Shown here: one piece after another, positions 15,098 to 23,012 of the stretch
Numbering within the stretch: the first letter of the stretch is position 1
Layout: every line of letters starts with the position of its first letter
Origin: Coriobacteriia bacterium
GTDB taxonomy: Bacteria > Actinomycetota > Coriobacteriia > Coriobacteriales > QAMH01
Direction: 5' to 3'
Length of the DNA: 64,000 nt
Assembly (NCBI GenBank): GCA_003149935.1
Contig: QAMH01000006.1
Location: 124,001-188,000 of the forward strand
Program-made: the position numbers and the translations under genes
Notes under the pieces: model-generated
The model's input: only the letters and a program-made list of their open reading frames with translations
Databases searched by the model: none
Told to the model about the DNA's origin: nothing

Positions 15098-16504
15098 TTA
15101 CTGAATTCCCTCGATGTGGGGGATGGTCGCGAAGCCGACCTCGAGCTCCTCGTCGGTGGGGATGTGATCCGTCATCTCACCGCGGTTGTAGGCCTCGTAA
15201 GCGTACATGTCGAAGTATCCAGTGCCCGTGAGGCCGAAGAGGATCGTCTTCTCCTCGCCGGTCTCTGCGCACTTGCGCGCCTCCTCCATGGCCTGGAAGA
15301 TCGCATGGGCGCTCTCCGGTGCCGGCAGAATGGTCTCGAGGCGGGCAAAGTCCTCGGCTGCCTTGAAGACGTCGGTCTGCTTCACGGCCACGGCCTCCAT
15401 GTAGCCATCGTGCTTGAGCTTGGAGACGATGGGGCTCATGCCGTGGTAGCGCAGGCCGCCGGCATGGTCGGGGGAGGGCAGAAAGCCACTGCCCAGCGTG
15501 TACATCTTGACGAGCGGGCAGGTCTGGCCCGTGTCGGCGAAGTCGTAGGCGTACTTGCCGCGCGTGAGCGACGGGCAGCTCGCGGGCTCGACGGCGATGA
15601 AGCGCGTGTCGGGCTTGTCACCACGTAGCTTGTCACGCATGAACGGCGCGATGAGGCCGCCGAGGTTGGAGCCGCCACCCGCGCAGCCAATGACGATGTC
15701 GGGATACTCGCCAAGCTCCTTCATGGCCTCGTAGCTCTCCAGGCCGATGATGGACTGGTGCAGCACCACCTGGTTGAGCACGCTGCCGAGCTGGTAGCGT
15801 CCCTTGTTCTCGGGGACGTTGAGGGCGCGCTCGACTGCTTCGGAGATGGCGGTGCCAAGCGAGCCAGTCGAGTCGGGATGGTCGGCGAGCATCTTCTTGC
15901 CGATCTCGGTCGTGTCAGACGGCGAGGGTGTGACGGTCGCGTTGAAGGTCTGCATGATCGAGCGGCGGAAGGGCTTCTGCTCGTAGGAGCACTTCACCAT
16001 GAAGACGTCGAGGTCGACGCCGTAGTGGTCGGCAGCCTCGGAAAGCGCGGTGCCCCACTGGCCGGCACCAGTCTCGGTCGTGATCTTGTCGAGGCCTTGC
16101 TCCTGGGCGTAGTAGGCCTGGGCGAGCGCCGAGTTGAGCTTGTGCGAACCCGAGGTGTTGTTGCCCTCGAATTTGTAGTAGATCTTCGCAGGTGTGTTGA
16201 GGTAGCGCTCGAGGTTATATGCGCGGCACAGCGGGGAGGGACGGTACACCTTGTACATCTCCTGCACGCCCTCGGGGATGTCGAAGTATGCGGTCTCGTC
16301 ATCGAGTTCCTGGTCCACGAGCTTGTCGCAGAACACAGGGGCGATGTCGTCATGCTCGGCGATCTTGCCGTTGGGCAGGCGCATGGGCTCGGGCGGCTCG
16401 GGCATGTCCGCGCGCAGGTTGTACCATTGCGTCGGAATCTGCTCCTCGCGCAGATAGAGCCTGTAGGGAATCTCCTCGTTCTGCTTCTTGCTTGCGTCTG
16501 CCAT
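15098..16504 (-). CDS. trpB2: Tryptophan synthase beta subunit-like PLP enzyme (TrpB2)
   Basis: This 468-residue cytosolic PLP enzyme condenses indole with serine. It is the long TrpB2 type, with the N-terminal extension YRLYLREEQIPTQWYNLRAD, the phrase YYKFEGNNTSGSHKLNSA with the PLP lysine, and GCAGGGSNLGG for phosphate binding. No trpA is nearby, as usual for TrpB2, so free indole scavenging or salvage is likely. ATG 16504 has GAGAGGAA upstream; an earlier in-frame ATG at 16621 lies in the attenuator and is not used. The 240 bp leader holds a Trp-rich leader peptide and an intrinsic terminator, which predicts tryptophan-dependent attenuation. Confidence 0.92.
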   Translation of the reverse strand: MADASKKQNEEIPYRLYLREEQIPTQWYNLRADMPEPPEPMRLPNGKIAEHDDIAPVFCDKLVDQELDDETAYFDIPEGVQEMYKVYRPSPLCRAYNLERYLNTPAKIYYKFEGNNTSGSHKLNSALAQAYYAQEQGLDKITTETGAGQWGTALSEAADHYGVDLDVFMVKCSYEQKPFRRSIMQTFNATVTPSPSDTTEIGKKMLADHPDSTGSLGTAISEAVERALNVPENKGRYQLGSVLNQVVLHQSIIGLESYEAMKELGEYPDIVIGCAGGGSNLGGLIAPFMRDKLRGDKPDTRFIAVEPASCPSLTRGKYAYDFADTGQTCPLVKMYTLGSGFLPSPDHAGGLRYHGMSPIVSKLKHDGYMEAVAVKQTDVFKAAEDFARLETILPAPESAHAIFQAMEEARKCAETGEEKTILFGLTGTGYFDMYAYEAYNRGEMTDHIPTDEELEVGFATIPHIEGIQ

Positions 16505-16593
16505 GGTCGTTTCCTCTCTTTCCTTCGGACTTTTCGTCCACGTTCCTGCCTTGCTAGTCGTTCTCACGCATCTCATGGTCTGGGAAATAAAAA

Positions 16594-16619
16594 AGGCCCC
16601 CGGATTACCGAGGGCCTTC
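16594..16619 (-). terminator. Trp attenuator terminator and antiterminator
   Basis: On the minus strand AAGGCCCTCGG, loop TAAT, CCGGGGGCCTT form an 11 bp stem followed by a T run. Upstream, CGGGTTATCGG (plus 16657-16647) can pair over 11 positions, three of them G-U, with TCGGTAATCCG of the terminator's 5' side. This gives the mutually exclusive antiterminator. Confidence 0.85.
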
Positions 16620-16658
16620 AAGGTATGTGATGAGAAGCGTGAAGTCCGATAACCCGAT

Positions 16659-16742
16659 TACGATATTCGACTACGCCACCACCAAGCACCGGCAAACGCC
16701 TGTGCGTTAGCAAAGATGCTATGTGCGTGTACGTAGTTCACA
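16659..16742 (-). CDS. trpL: Trp leader peptide (27 aa, three consecutive Trp codons)
   Basis: A GTG start at 16742-16740 is preceded by GAAAGGA at a five-base distance. The frame runs 27 codons to TAA at 16661-16659 and contains three consecutive TGG codons (GAWWWRS) near its end, placed just before the antiterminator half-site. Slow translation at these codons when Trp-tRNA is scarce would free the antiterminator and allow trpB2 transcription. This is the classical trp-operon mechanism, here applied to a stand-alone trpB2. The peptide itself is probably only regulatory. Confidence 0.85.
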
Positions 16743-16837
16743 TTCGTCCTTTCGGGTTGCGCTGTACGGTAGCACAAATCGGGGCGGTCAATGTCGAAAT
16801 GTCTAGATTTCATGGCGAAAAGTGGCATAAATTACTG

Positions 16838-16884
16838 GCGAACGGTAGAAAATGAATAGCGAACGGTAGTATTTGCTGTATACT
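16838..16884 (+). promoter_or_regulatory. Promoter and paired operator of the bile salt hydrolase
   Basis: TATACT at 16879-16884 is the likely -10. GCGAACGGTAG occurs at 16838-16848 and 16859-16869, spaced 21 bp (two helical turns), and the second copy covers the -35 position. This fits a dimeric regulator binding one face of the DNA. Confidence 0.55.
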
Positions 16885-16935
16885 ATTCTTACAAGAACAA
16901 AGAAACGCGTGGTTTTGCGCGGGAAGGAGCTCGCC

Positions 16936-17886
16936 ATGTGCTCGGGAATCAGGTTCACCGATGAAGAGGGCAACATGTACTTTGCCCGCAACCTCGATTG
17001 GAATTGCGGCTACGGCCAGAAGGTCACCGTGACTCCCCGCGGCTACGAGCGCCACTACGCCTTCGGGGTCGAGTCCCAGCAGAACTATGCGGTTATCGGC
17101 CCATGCATCGTAATCGGGGGCGTTCCGCTCTACTTCGATTGCGCCAACGAGAAAGGGCTTGCCATCGCCGGGCTCAACTTCCCCGGCTACGCCCAGTTCG
17201 AGACAGATGCCGTCGAGGGCAAGACCAACCTCGCGGCATATGAGTTTCCCCTGTGGGTAGTCAGCAACTTTGCCACAGTGGACGAGGTGGAGGAGGCGCT
17301 GGCCGACGTCGCCATCGTCGCCAAGCCCGTGAACGACCAGTTTCCGGTTGCGCTTCTCCACTACCTCATCGGCGACAAGGACCGTTCCATCGTGGTCGAG
17401 TACATGGCCGATGGCATGCACATCCATCACGATGACGTCGACGTGCTCACCAACCAGCCCACCTTCGACTGGCACGTCGAGCATCTGCGCAGCTACATGA
17501 ACCTAAGTCCGGAATACGTCGCGGACGTGCAATGGGATAAGCAAAAGCTCGCGCCTTACGGGAGCGGCGGCCAGCTCGTGGGGTTACCCGGCTCAAGCTA
17601 TTCGCCCGATCGCTTCGTGCGGGCTGCCTACCTGAACAGCCACTATCCGCAGAAGTCCGGCGAGGCGGACAATGTCTCCAGGATGTTTCATACGCTCGCG
17701 GGCGTCGCGATGATCGATGGCGAGGCGAAGATGGAAAACGGCGAATTCGAGACGACGGTCTATACCGGCGGTATCTCCATGGCAACGAAGACGTACTACA
17801 TGAACACCTACGAGAACCCAGCCATCGAGGCCTATCCCATGGACAAGGCTGACCTCGACGGTTCGGAGTTGCACGTCTTTGCCTAG
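16936..17886 (+). CDS. bsh: Choloylglycine hydrolase family (bile salt hydrolase)
   Basis: This 316-residue Ntn-hydrolase cleaves the amide of conjugated bile salts. Met1 removal exposes Cys2 as nucleophile (MCSG). Other family marks are ARNLDWN (Arg and Asp of the active site), NEKGLAIAGLNFPGYA, VLTNQPTFDWHVEHLRSY and GLPGSSYSPDRFVRAAY with the conserved Arg. ATG 16936 is chosen because GGAAGGAG lies six bases upstream and it places Cys at position 2; the longer frame would hide the nucleophile. No signal peptide, so it is intracellular. The LNFPG motif favours BSH over penicillin V acylase, but substrate range needs assay. Confidence 0.88.
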   Translation: MCSGIRFTDEEGNMYFARNLDWNCGYGQKVTVTPRGYERHYAFGVESQQNYAVIGPCIVIGGVPLYFDCANEKGLAIAGLNFPGYAQFETDAVEGKTNLAAYEFPLWVVSNFATVDEVEEALADVAIVAKPVNDQFPVALLHYLIGDKDRSIVVEYMADGMHIHHDDVDVLTNQPTFDWHVEHLRSYMNLSPEYVADVQWDKQKLAPYGSGGQLVGLPGSSYSPDRFVRAAYLNSHYPQKSGEADNVSRMFHTLAGVAMIDGEAKMENGEFETTVYTGGISMATKTYYMNTYENPAIEAYPMDKADLDGSELHVFA

Positions 17887-17906
17887 GGAAGATACGCCGT
17901 AAACAT

Positions 17907-17942
17907 AGGGGCGCCCGTCCACTCAAGCGGACGGGCGCCCCT
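17907..17942. terminator. Bidirectional terminator between bsh and kinase gene
   Basis: Perfect 14 bp GC-rich arms (17907-17920 and 17929-17942) with an 8 bp loop lie between two converging genes. No long T tract is present. Confidence 0.7.
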
Positions 17943-17965
17943 CGTCTTGAAAGCCAATGCGGGTT

Positions 17966-20935
17966 CTAGCTCTCGTTATCCTTCGGCATCCACCTGCGCA
18001 TGATGGCGACGAGCGACTCGATTTCCATGGGCTTTGCCATGTGGTCGTTCATGCCCACCGAATGCGCGTGCTTGACGTCTTCGGCGAAGGCATCGGCCGA
18101 AAGCGCGATGATGGGGATTTGCGCCAGGTCGGGTCTGTCTATCGAAGCCGCGCGGATGGCCGTCGTCGCCTCGTAGCCGTTCATGACCGGCATCTGGATG
18201 TCCATGAACACGAAGTCGTAGTAACCCGGTTCGTGCTCGAGCAGCATGTCGACGGCGACCTGGCCGTTTTCGGCATGTTCGACCTCCGCGCCGGTGAGAC
18301 CGATTATCTCTTGGCCGATGGCGGTTGCCATGATGTTGTCCTCGGTCAAAAGCACGCGATAGCCATCAAAAGCGCATTCCTCGAGCATCGCCTTGGGGTC
18401 GGCCTGTTCGGCGACCTCGCCGCTCAGGAGCTCCTTCATCACCTGGATGAGGCGCGAGCGGAACAGGGGCTTGGAAATGAAGGCGTCGATGCCTATCTCG
18501 CGCGCCTCCTGCTCGATCATCGACCAGTCGTAACCGGAGAGAATGATGATGGGGGGCGCCTGCTTGACCCTCTCGCGAATCTCCTTGGCGACTTCCAGAC
18601 CGCTCATGCCGGGCATGCGCCAATCGAGGATGACGGCCTTGAAGGGATCGTCCGATGCATCGGCATCGATTACGGCCTGCACGCCAGCCGGTCCGGACAT
18701 CTCGTAGTTTGCGCGCATGCCGATATCCTCGAGCAGGGTGCAGGCTCCCTCGCAGGCGACGTCATCATCATCGACCACGAGCACTCTGATGTCCTTGAGG
18801 TCGCTGAGATCGATCGTGGCGCCGTCGCGAAGCTTGAGGTGCACCGTCACGGTGAACGTGGTGCCCTTCCCAAGCTCGGAATCGACATCGACCGTGCCAT
18901 TCATCAGGCTGACGACGCTCTTGACGATTGCCATGCCCAAACCCGTGCCCTCGATACCGGTGGTGCGCGAGTCGTTGGCGCGAGTGAAGGGCTCGAAGAT
19001 GGTCTCCATGAACTCCTTGCTCATGCCGCAGCCCGTATCGGAGAAGACGAATTCGTAGCAGCCGCTATCGTGGACGCGGCTCGGCAGCTCGGAAATGCGC
19101 ATGTAGATGCCGCCGCCCTCGGGCGTGAACTTGATGGCGTTGCCCATGATGTTCACGAAGACCTGCTGCAGGCGCGTGAGGTCACCGATGACGTGCTCAT
19201 GCTTGATATCGACGACGTCGACGCGCAAGTCAAGGTTCTTGGCGACAATCTGGGGGTTCACGATGGCCAGAAGCTTCTCGATGGAGTCGGAGAGCTCGAA
19301 CTCCTCGTCCGTGAGCCCGATGGAGCCCGATTCGATCTTGGCCATGTCGAGGACCTCGTTGATGAGGCCAAGCAGGTGATGGCTCGCAGAGGAAATGTTG
19401 GCGAGGCACTCGCTTACGCGCTCGGGATCGTCGGCGTGCATGCTCGCGATGGCCGTGAGGCCCATGATGGAATTCATGGGCGTGCGGATGTCATGGCTCA
19501 TGGAGTTGAGGAAGTCGCTCTTGGCCTGCGAAGCGTGCTCGGCGGCTTGGAATGCGTCCTCAAGAGCCTGACGTGATGCAAGCTCGGCGGCCTTCTGCTC
19601 CGTGACGTCCTGGATCGTGACGAGTATGTCAGTGGGCAGCGCGTGAGCGTCACGGGCGATGCAGAGCGTGGAGACCTGCAGCCAACGCTCCTCGTCACCT
19701 CGCATGACGCGATATTCGCACTGGAGGTAGGGGACGCCCGGCTGCAGGCGTTCTCGCAGCGTCCCGATGTCTTCCAGCTCGCAAAGACGCTCGATATCGG
19801 TGTCGTTTGCCATATCCCTCCAGTACGAACGCAAATCGCTGAACTTGCCGTCCGTGGGAAGGGAATCGTCCAATCCCTCACGCTTGAGGTACTCGTAGCT
19901 GTCGTTCACGAGGTCGATGGCGAGCAATCGGCTGAACAAGTTGGTGGAGGCGTCGATGATGCGCGTTGCCTCCTGACGCTCGAGCAGCAGGCGGTCCTTC
20001 TGCTTGCGCGATTGGAACACGAGCACGACGATGAAAAGCAAGCAGGCGACAACGACACCCGCAACGAGGATGATGCCCGCCGCGTTAGCTGAAGACACCA
20101 TTTTTGCCGTGACGGATTCGGGGAAGATACGCAGGATCATCCAATCCGACGAGGCGAGCTGGGCGACATACACGCTACCCTCGCCGGATGAGGCGTTGTA
20201 GCTGAAGTTAAACGAGGAACTCTGGGCGAGGGATTGCGCGAGCTCTTCGGGAGTGATGTCCTTGAGCGAGTCGCTGAGCTTCGAGTCGAGCACCGAGTAG
20301 TCGATCTCGTCGTTCATGCTCGACTTTGCCAGGACGTTGCCGTCACGGTCACAGAGGTAGGTGGCGGTCTCGACGCCGAAGAAGCTCGTGCTCATGTATT
20401 GCGCCATCGTCGCCTCGTTGTAGACGCAGGCAAAGACGGCGACGGGCGTTCCCTGGTAGAGGATGGGGGCGTAGAACGCGATGATGCGATGCTCGTTGAA
20501 GGCGGCGTTCTCGACGGCGCAGATGCCGCTCTCGCCCTGCATGCCCTTGATATAGTACTCGCGGCTGCTCACCTCTTCGGTGCGGCCGTCGATGTTGTGT
20601 CCTATGCCATCGGCAGTAATGAGGAAGGCGTAGTTGAACTGGGTCGAGTTGATCATCTGGAGCGCTGTGTCCGGGTCGACGCTGGGGCTGGTCAGGGTCT
20701 GCCCGTATACCTTTGCTGCCGTCTCGACCGTGGCCAGGCCGTTATTGAGCAGGTCGTTGACGCGTCGTGCGGTTTGCTCGGTCGTACCCTCGAGATAGTC
20801 GGCGTTTTGCTGCGTGATGCGCTCCGTGTTGACGTTCATGAATATCAGGAGCGCGGCGATTACGATGACGATTGCCGCGCATGCGGCAAGGATTCTGTTG
20901 CGCCTGATATTAAGTGACTTGTCGATGCTCTTCAT
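17966..20935 (-). CDS. Cache-domain hybrid histidine kinase with two receivers
   Basis: This 989-residue membrane sensor has TM1 at about 14-34, an extracellular dCache-like ligand domain at about 35-280, TM2 at about 283-306, a PAS domain near 325-450, HisKA with SHDIRTPMNS (His481), HATPase with TGCGM and GTGLGMAIV, and two receivers. Receiver one has DWRMPGMSG (Asp771) and receiver two MDIQMPVMNG (Asp912). The extracellular part faces small-molecule ligands such as amino or organic acids in the family. No output regulator is adjacent, so the final step may be a separate HPt or GGDEF protein. One such cyclase lies at 24445-25815. Confidence 0.9.
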   Translation of the reverse strand: MKSIDKSLNIRRNRILAACAAIVIVIAALLIFMNVNTERITQQNADYLEGTTEQTARRVNDLLNNGLATVETAAKVYGQTLTSPSVDPDTALQMINSTQFNYAFLITADGIGHNIDGRTEEVSSREYYIKGMQGESGICAVENAAFNEHRIIAFYAPILYQGTPVAVFACVYNEATMAQYMSTSFFGVETATYLCDRDGNVLAKSSMNDEIDYSVLDSKLSDSLKDITPEELAQSLAQSSSFNFSYNASSGEGSVYVAQLASSDWMILRIFPESVTAKMVSSANAAGIILVAGVVVACLLFIVVLVFQSRKQKDRLLLERQEATRIIDASTNLFSRLLAIDLVNDSYEYLKREGLDDSLPTDGKFSDLRSYWRDMANDTDIERLCELEDIGTLRERLQPGVPYLQCEYRVMRGDEERWLQVSTLCIARDAHALPTDILVTIQDVTEQKAAELASRQALEDAFQAAEHASQAKSDFLNSMSHDIRTPMNSIMGLTAIASMHADDPERVSECLANISSASHHLLGLINEVLDMAKIESGSIGLTDEEFELSDSIEKLLAIVNPQIVAKNLDLRVDVVDIKHEHVIGDLTRLQQVFVNIMGNAIKFTPEGGGIYMRISELPSRVHDSGCYEFVFSDTGCGMSKEFMETIFEPFTRANDSRTTGIEGTGLGMAIVKSVVSLMNGTVDVDSELGKGTTFTVTVHLKLRDGATIDLSDLKDIRVLVVDDDDVACEGACTLLEDIGMRANYEMSGPAGVQAVIDADASDDPFKAVILDWRMPGMSGLEVAKEIRERVKQAPPIIILSGYDWSMIEQEAREIGIDAFISKPLFRSRLIQVMKELLSGEVAEQADPKAMLEECAFDGYRVLLTEDNIMATAIGQEIIGLTGAEVEHAENGQVAVDMLLEHEPGYYDFVFMDIQMPVMNGYEATTAIRAASIDRPDLAQIPIIALSADAFAEDVKHAHSVGMNDHMAKPMEIESLVAIMRRWMPKDNES

Positions 20936-21096
20936 ATGCTGTGACCCAGCCTTTCAGGTGGTGGGGTACCATTCCAGATATTATCCTTCATCCAGCCGTC
21001 ACGGTCGAGAGCTTTTCGTGCAAGCGAGCGCCCTTTTCACTTAAGGGGGGTATGCCCGACGCAGGCATCATTCTGTTTACCCGTATGGGAAGCAAT

Positions 21097-21116
21097 GACT
21101 TTACAGAGACTTTACT
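21097..21116 (+). promoter_or_regulatory. PhoB/PhoP-box-like direct repeat
   Basis: GACTTTACA (21097-21105) and GACTTTACT (21108-21116) repeat with an 11 bp period. TTTACA-N5-TTTACT resembles PhoP/PhoB binding repeats. It lies 74 bp before the start of a Na/phosphate cotransporter gene that is followed by a PhoB/PhoR-like pair. Confidence 0.5.
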
Positions 21117-21189
21117 TTCCCCTTACGCTGCCCGTACATTGCCTCCGTAGACTTCTCCTTACGTCAGATAGTGGAGGAGAGGGACATAG

Positions 21190-22236
21190 GTGGACGTCAA
21201 CGAGATCATGAAGGTCGTCTTGGGGCTTGCAGGAGGCCTGGCGATCTTTCTGTACGGCATGAACACGATGAGTGGCAGCTTGCAGGAAGCGGCAGGCGAG
21301 AGGATGCGCTCCATCCTTGCCGCCGTGACGAAGAACCCGATCATGGGCGTCCTGGCCGGCGCGCTTGCCACTGCCGTGCTACAGAGCTCAAGCGCTACGA
21401 CGGTCATGGTCATCGGATTCGTGAGCGCGAGGATCATGAGCCTTCGGCAGGCGATTCCCATCGTCATGGGCGCGAACATCGGGACGACTATCACGGCGCA
21501 GATCATCGCGTTCAAGCTCTCGGACTATATCTTGTTGTTCGTCGCGGTGGGCTTCCTCGTCATGACACTTGCCAGAGGCGAGCGCGTGAAGTTGTCGGGG
21601 CGGGCAATATTCGGCTTTGGTCTGCTCTTCGTCGGCATAGAGACCATGGGGTCGGTCATGAAGCCCCTAGCCGAGAGCCCCGTCTTCACGGAGATGATTG
21701 CCCAGGTTGCGGGTGTGCCCGTTCTCGGAGTCCTCGTAGGCACGGTGATGACGCTTGTCGTGCAGAGCTCGAGCGCGACCATTGCCGTGCTGCAGAACTT
21801 CGCCGCTCAGCCGGGTGCCGACGGAGCGAGTGTCCTCGGTCTCGAGGGCGCCATCCCCATCTTGCTTGGAGACAATCTGGGGACGACCGTCACGGCGCTT
21901 CTTGCCTCCATTGGCCAATCGCGGGATGCCAAGCGCGTTGCCCTGGCGCATTGCATCTTCAACCTGTCGGGTTGCCTGCTCTTCGTCGGGCTGACCGGGC
22001 CCTTTGCGACTGTCGTGGCAGCCATTCCTCCCGCAGGGGAGGGAGTCGAGATCATCGCGCGGCAGATTGCCAACGCGCATACGTGCTTCAACGTAGTGAT
22101 GACGCTCATCTGGCTTCCGCTCGTCTCGCTCATGATGAAGCTTGTCATGCTGATATTGCCCGAGCGCCCGGTGCGCCCGCATGACATCGTCGCTCCGTCT
22201 GGGTCTCTGGGTTCTGGGGAGTGTTCTGCGGCATGA
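21190..22236 (+). CDS. Na+/phosphate cotransporter family protein
   Basis: This 348-residue membrane protein has the two inverted PF02690 repeats. Each carries a QSSSAT signature, LQSSSATTVMVIGF near residue 64 and VQSSSATIAVLQNF near 194, and the paired GANIGTTIT and GDNLGTTVT motifs. NptA-type carriers use sodium to import phosphate. The C-terminal PhoU-like domain seen in longer relatives is missing, so it is the short form. GTG 21190 follows a GGAGGAGAGGG stretch. Downstream PhoB/PhoR-like genes and the upstream direct repeat suggest phosphate-starvation control. Confidence 0.85.
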   Translation: MDVNEIMKVVLGLAGGLAIFLYGMNTMSGSLQEAAGERMRSILAAVTKNPIMGVLAGALATAVLQSSSATTVMVIGFVSARIMSLRQAIPIVMGANIGTTITAQIIAFKLSDYILLFVAVGFLVMTLARGERVKLSGRAIFGFGLLFVGIETMGSVMKPLAESPVFTEMIAQVAGVPVLGVLVGTVMTLVVQSSSATIAVLQNFAAQPGADGASVLGLEGAIPILLGDNLGTTVTALLASIGQSRDAKRVALAHCIFNLSGCLLFVGLTGPFATVVAAIPPAGEGVEIIARQIANAHTCFNVVMTLIWLPLVSLMMKLVMLILPERPVRPHDIVAPSGSLGSGECSAA

Positions 22237-22286
22237 GCATACTGGGGTAGAATTGCCGCGTATATGATGACCCGAAGGGAACATGC

Positions 22287-23012
22287 ATGACGACACGGGA
22301 GTCCGCCACACTCGTCTTCTACGTCGAAGACGACGAGAACATTCGTGACCTCACGCTTTACGCGCTTCGCCAGGCCGGCTTCGAGGGAAGGGGCTTTCCC
22401 GATGCCGATGCGTTTTTCGCGGCATGCGCTGATGACGTTCCCGCCCTCGTGCTTCTCGACATCATGTTGCCGGGCATCGATGGCCTGGGTATACTCGCCC
22501 GGCTGCGTGCCGACACGCGCCTTTGCGACGTCCCCGTGATCATGCTCACGGCCAAGGGCACCGAGTTCGACACGATTAGCGGACTTGATGCCGGGGCCGA
22601 CGACTACCTCGCGAAACCATTCTCGATGATGGAGCTCATCTCGCGCTCGAACGCACTCTTGCGACGCGTGCGACGTGCGTCCGTTGCCATGCGGGAAGGA
22701 AATCTTGTCTACGATTCCATTGTGCTTGACCCCCACGCCAGACGGGTCGAGGTGGGAGGGAACCTGATTGACCTCACGTTCAAGGAATTCGAGCTTCTCA
22801 AGGTGCTCATGGAGAACCCGGGTCGCGCGCTTTCGCGCGCGCAGCTCTTCGAGGAGGTATGGGGTTCGGAGTTTGTCGGCGTGACGCGTACGGTGGACGT
22901 TCACATGCAGACTCTGCGCCAGAAGCTCGAGCAAGCCGATCCGGGTTCGAGTTCCGTGCTCGAGACCGTTCGCGGTATCGGCTACCGCTTGCGTCTTGAG
23001 GACGAAGCATGA
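22287..23012 (+). CDS. OmpR/PhoB-family response regulator
   Basis: This 241-residue protein has a receiver domain with YVEDDEN, phosphoacceptor Asp58 (LLDIMLPGIDG), Thr in MLTAKG and Lys in YLAKPF. The C-terminal winged helix (about 140-238) carries VDVHMQTLRQKLE and VRGIGYRL. Its stop overlaps the start of the kinase gene (ATGA), the usual layout of a two-component pair. With the Na/Pi cotransporter just upstream, a PhoB-like role in phosphate control is likely; this is context-based, and a cell-envelope stress role is an alternative. Confidence 0.9.
   Translation: MTTRESATLVFYVEDDENIRDLTLYALRQAGFEGRGFPDADAFFAACADDVPALVLLDIMLPGIDGLGILARLRADTRLCDVPVIMLTAKGTEFDTISGLDAGADDYLAKPFSMMELISRSNALLRRVRRASVAMREGNLVYDSIVLDPHARRVEVGGNLIDLTFKEFELLKVLMENPGRALSRAQLFEEVWGSEFVGVTRTVDVHMQTLRQKLEQADPGSSSVLETVRGIGYRLRLEDEA

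Noticed and set aside
15098..16504. Canonical trpB of a trpBA operon
   Set aside because: The N-terminal extension and wording match TrpB2 and no trpA lies near.
15116..16630. Long open frames on the plus strand opposite trpB2
   Set aside because: They are antisense to a gene with clear TrpB motifs; high GC content keeps other frames open.
17957..19576. A 539-codon plus-strand frame opposite the Cache kinase
   Set aside because: Antisense to well-defined HisKA, HATPase and receiver domains, with a low-complexity Asp/His/Val composition typical of shadow frames.
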